NCBI GenBank assembly: GCA_943325005.2
Contig: CALPNT020000005.1
Coordinates: 1-40,075, forward strand
Reading direction: 5' to 3'
DNA length: 40,075 bases
From: Bifidobacterium breve
GTDB taxonomy: Bacteria > Cyanobacteriota > Cyanobacteriia > PCC-6307 > Cyanobiaceae
Shown here: positions 38,549 to 40,075 of the stretch, one piece after another
Layout of the letters: each line of letters opens with the position of its first letter
How positions within the stretch are numbered: position 1 is the first letter of the stretch
Translations under genes and position numbers: made by a program
Notes under the pieces: generated by a model
What the model was told of the DNA's origin: nothing
The model's input: the letters and a program-made list of their open reading frames with translations, nothing else
The model's database searches: none

Positions 38549-39607
38549 ATGGCAACCGTTCTGGCGCTCGAAACAAGTTGTGACGAGTCGGCGGCGGCGA
38601 TCGTGCGGGATCAGCGGGTGCTGGCCAGTGCGATTGCTTCCCAGGTGGAGGAGCACGCCCGCTGGGGTGGGGTGGTGCCCGAGATCGCCTCCCGTCGCCA
38701 TCTCGAAGCCCTACCGACGCTGATTGATCAGGTGCTCGCCCAGAGCGGCATCGACCTGGCTTCGGTGGATGCGGTGGCGGCCACCGTGGCTCCAGGGCTG
38801 GTGGGGGCCCTGCTGGTGGGTTCGCTGACCGGCCGGACCCTGGCCCGGCTGCATGGCAAGCCTTTCGTCGGCGTGCATCATCTGGAGGGCCATCTGTGCT
38901 CGGCCCAGCTGGGCCAGGAGCCGCTGCCGCCAGGGCCCTATCTGGTGCTGCTGGTCAGCGGCGGACACACCGAGCTGGTGCGGGTGGATGGAGCCGGCTG
39001 CTACCGGCGCCTGGGCCGCAGCCGCGACGACGCCGCCGGCGAATGCTTCGACAAGGTGGCCCGGTTGCTGGGCCTGGGTTATCCCGGCGGCCCGGCGATT
39101 CAGGCGGCGGCGGTGAGCGGCGATCCGACCCGGTTTCGCCTGCCCAAGGGGCGGCTGTCCTTGCCTGAGGGGGGGTTCCATCCCTATGACTTCAGCTTCA
39201 GCGGCCTCAAGACCGCCATGCTGCGGCAGGTGCAGGCGCTGCAGGCCAGTGGCGAGCCCCTGCCGTTGGCGGATCTGGCCGCCAGCTTCGAGCAGGTGGT
39301 GGCGGACGTGCTGGTGGAGCGCAGTTGCCGCTGCGCCGCCGACGAGGGCCTCCAGACCCTGGTGCTGGTGGGTGGGGTGGCGGCGAACCAGCGGCTGCGC
39401 GGCCTGCTGGAACGCCAGGCCAGCGCCCAGGGACTGGCCTGGCGGGTGGCGCCCCTCGCCTACTGCACCGATAACGCCGCCATGATCGCCCTGGCGGCCG
39501 AGCAGCGTCTGCGGGCCGGCTGCACGAGCCCGACGACCCTGGGGGTGGCGGCCAGGCTGCCGCTCGAGCAGGCTGATCGCCTTTACGAAACTCAGGCGTG
39601 CTTTTAA
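38549..39607 (+). CDS. tsaD: tRNA N6-adenosine threonylcarbamoyltransferase
   Basis: '[16 protein letters not shown]', '[12 protein letters not shown]', '[11 protein letters not shown]', '[11 protein letters not shown]', '[12 protein letters not shown]'. Confidence 0.97.
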   Translation: MATVLALETSCDESAAAIVRDQRVLASAIASQVEEHARWGGVVPEIASRRHLEALPTLIDQVLAQSGIDLASVDAVAATVAPGLVGALLVGSLTGRTLARLHGKPFVGVHHLEGHLCSAQLGQEPLPPGPYLVLLVSGGHTELVRVDGAGCYRRLGRSRDDAAGECFDKVARLLGLGYPGGPAIQAAAVSGDPTRFRLPKGRLSLPEGGFHPYDFSFSGLKTAMLRQVQALQASGEPLPLADLAASFEQVVADVLVERSCRCAADEGLQTLVLVGGVAANQRLRGLLERQASAQGLAWRVAPLAYCTDNAAMIALAAEQRLRAGCTSPTTLGVAARLPLEQADRLYETQACF

Positions 39608-39691
39608 AGCCGTTAAGGTGGAAACGTTCCGTTCGGACGTCAAGGTGCGGGTTTACCCGTCAACCCTGCCGCCCATCGACGGATTGCCCAC

Positions 39692-39755
39692 CAGCAGACA
39701 GGTTGCTCAGCAGGCAGTTTGCCCAGCAGACAGTTTGCTCAGCAACAGCGTCACT
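39692..39755 (+). repeat. degenerate 16-nt tandem repeat, 3 clear units plus a fourth decayed
   Basis: CAGCAGACAGGTTGCT / CAGCAGGCAGTTTGCC / CAGCAGACAGTTTGCT / CAGCAACAGCGTCACT. Confidence 0.85.
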
Positions 39756-39873
39756 CAGCTTCTGCGTTTTTCTGTAACAGAACGGCCCAGCAACAGCCAG
39801 GTTCAGCCTTCAGCCGGGCTGATCAGGTCTGACCCGGCAATCCCCAGCTTGCCCACTCCCCGCCCGTCCCCCC

Positions 39874-40044
39874 ATGGCCCCGGCGAACAGCCCCGAACCC
39901 GTCTCCCAGGAAGAGCTCAACGCCTGGCGGCGCGGCTTCACGCCCCAGGCCGAAATCTGGAACGGCCGCCTGGCAATGCTGGGGCTCTCGGTTGGGATCG
40001 GCGTGCTGGTGCTGGCCAGATTCGTGGCCAGCTCCCACGGTTGA
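39874..40044 (+). CDS. high-light-inducible protein (HLIP / one-helix chlorophyll a/b-binding-like)
   Basis: My translation: MAPANSPEPVSQEELNAWRRGFTPQAEIWNGRLAMLGLSVGIGVLVLARFVASSHG*; 'AEIWNGRLAMLGL' is the HLIP Chl-binding motif. Not in the ORF track. Confidence 0.93.
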   Translation: MAPANSPEPVSQEELNAWRRGFTPQAEIWNGRLAMLGLSVGIGVLVLARFVASSHG

Positions 40045-40075
40045 ACGCTGCTGACCGAGTCCGGCCCCTTCAGAT

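Noticed and set aside
39692-39755. CRISPR array
   Set aside because: Units are contiguous 16-mers with no spacers and no cas genes in the window.

Overview
The window is a high-GC cyanobacterial chromosome segment, Synechococcus/Cyanobium-like. I infer this from psaF/psaJ, petC/petA, an HLIP gene, heme A/aa3 oxidase genes and a cyAbrB-type regulator. It is dense and mostly housekeeping, photosynthetic and respiratory. Main blocks in order: aldo/keto reductase (partial), DUF151 nuclease, ribE, cyAbrB, ctaE-ctaD-ctaC (minus) divergent from ctaA-ctaB plus an ABC-2 exporter (plus), a repeat-bearing hypothetical protein, nanE-like, a groES-less groEL paralog (minus), fabG, a 2TM-RCK K+ channel, GT9, ispD, two secreted hypotheticals, MscS, S66 peptidase, UbiA prenyltransferase, ppx, tRNA-Val(CAC), mqo, a possible EcsC remnant, a conserved hypothetical, a CoaBC-like flavoprotein, a lipoprotein, cobM, lgt, petA, petC, DUF3067, tatC, NFACT/Rqc2, gmk, psaJ, psaF, tsaD and hli. 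I saw no CRISPR array, transposase, integrase, phage module, toxin-antitoxin or recognisable defence system, and I do not find convincing evidence for a new multi-gene system. Items worth a second look are small: in-frame 15-nt (5-aa) repeats at three separate loci, a 16-nt tandem repeat before the HLIP gene, strong hairpins (groEL downstream region, psaFJ spacer, tRNA-Val flank), a possible EcsC C-terminal remnant, and a divergent CoaBC-like protein.
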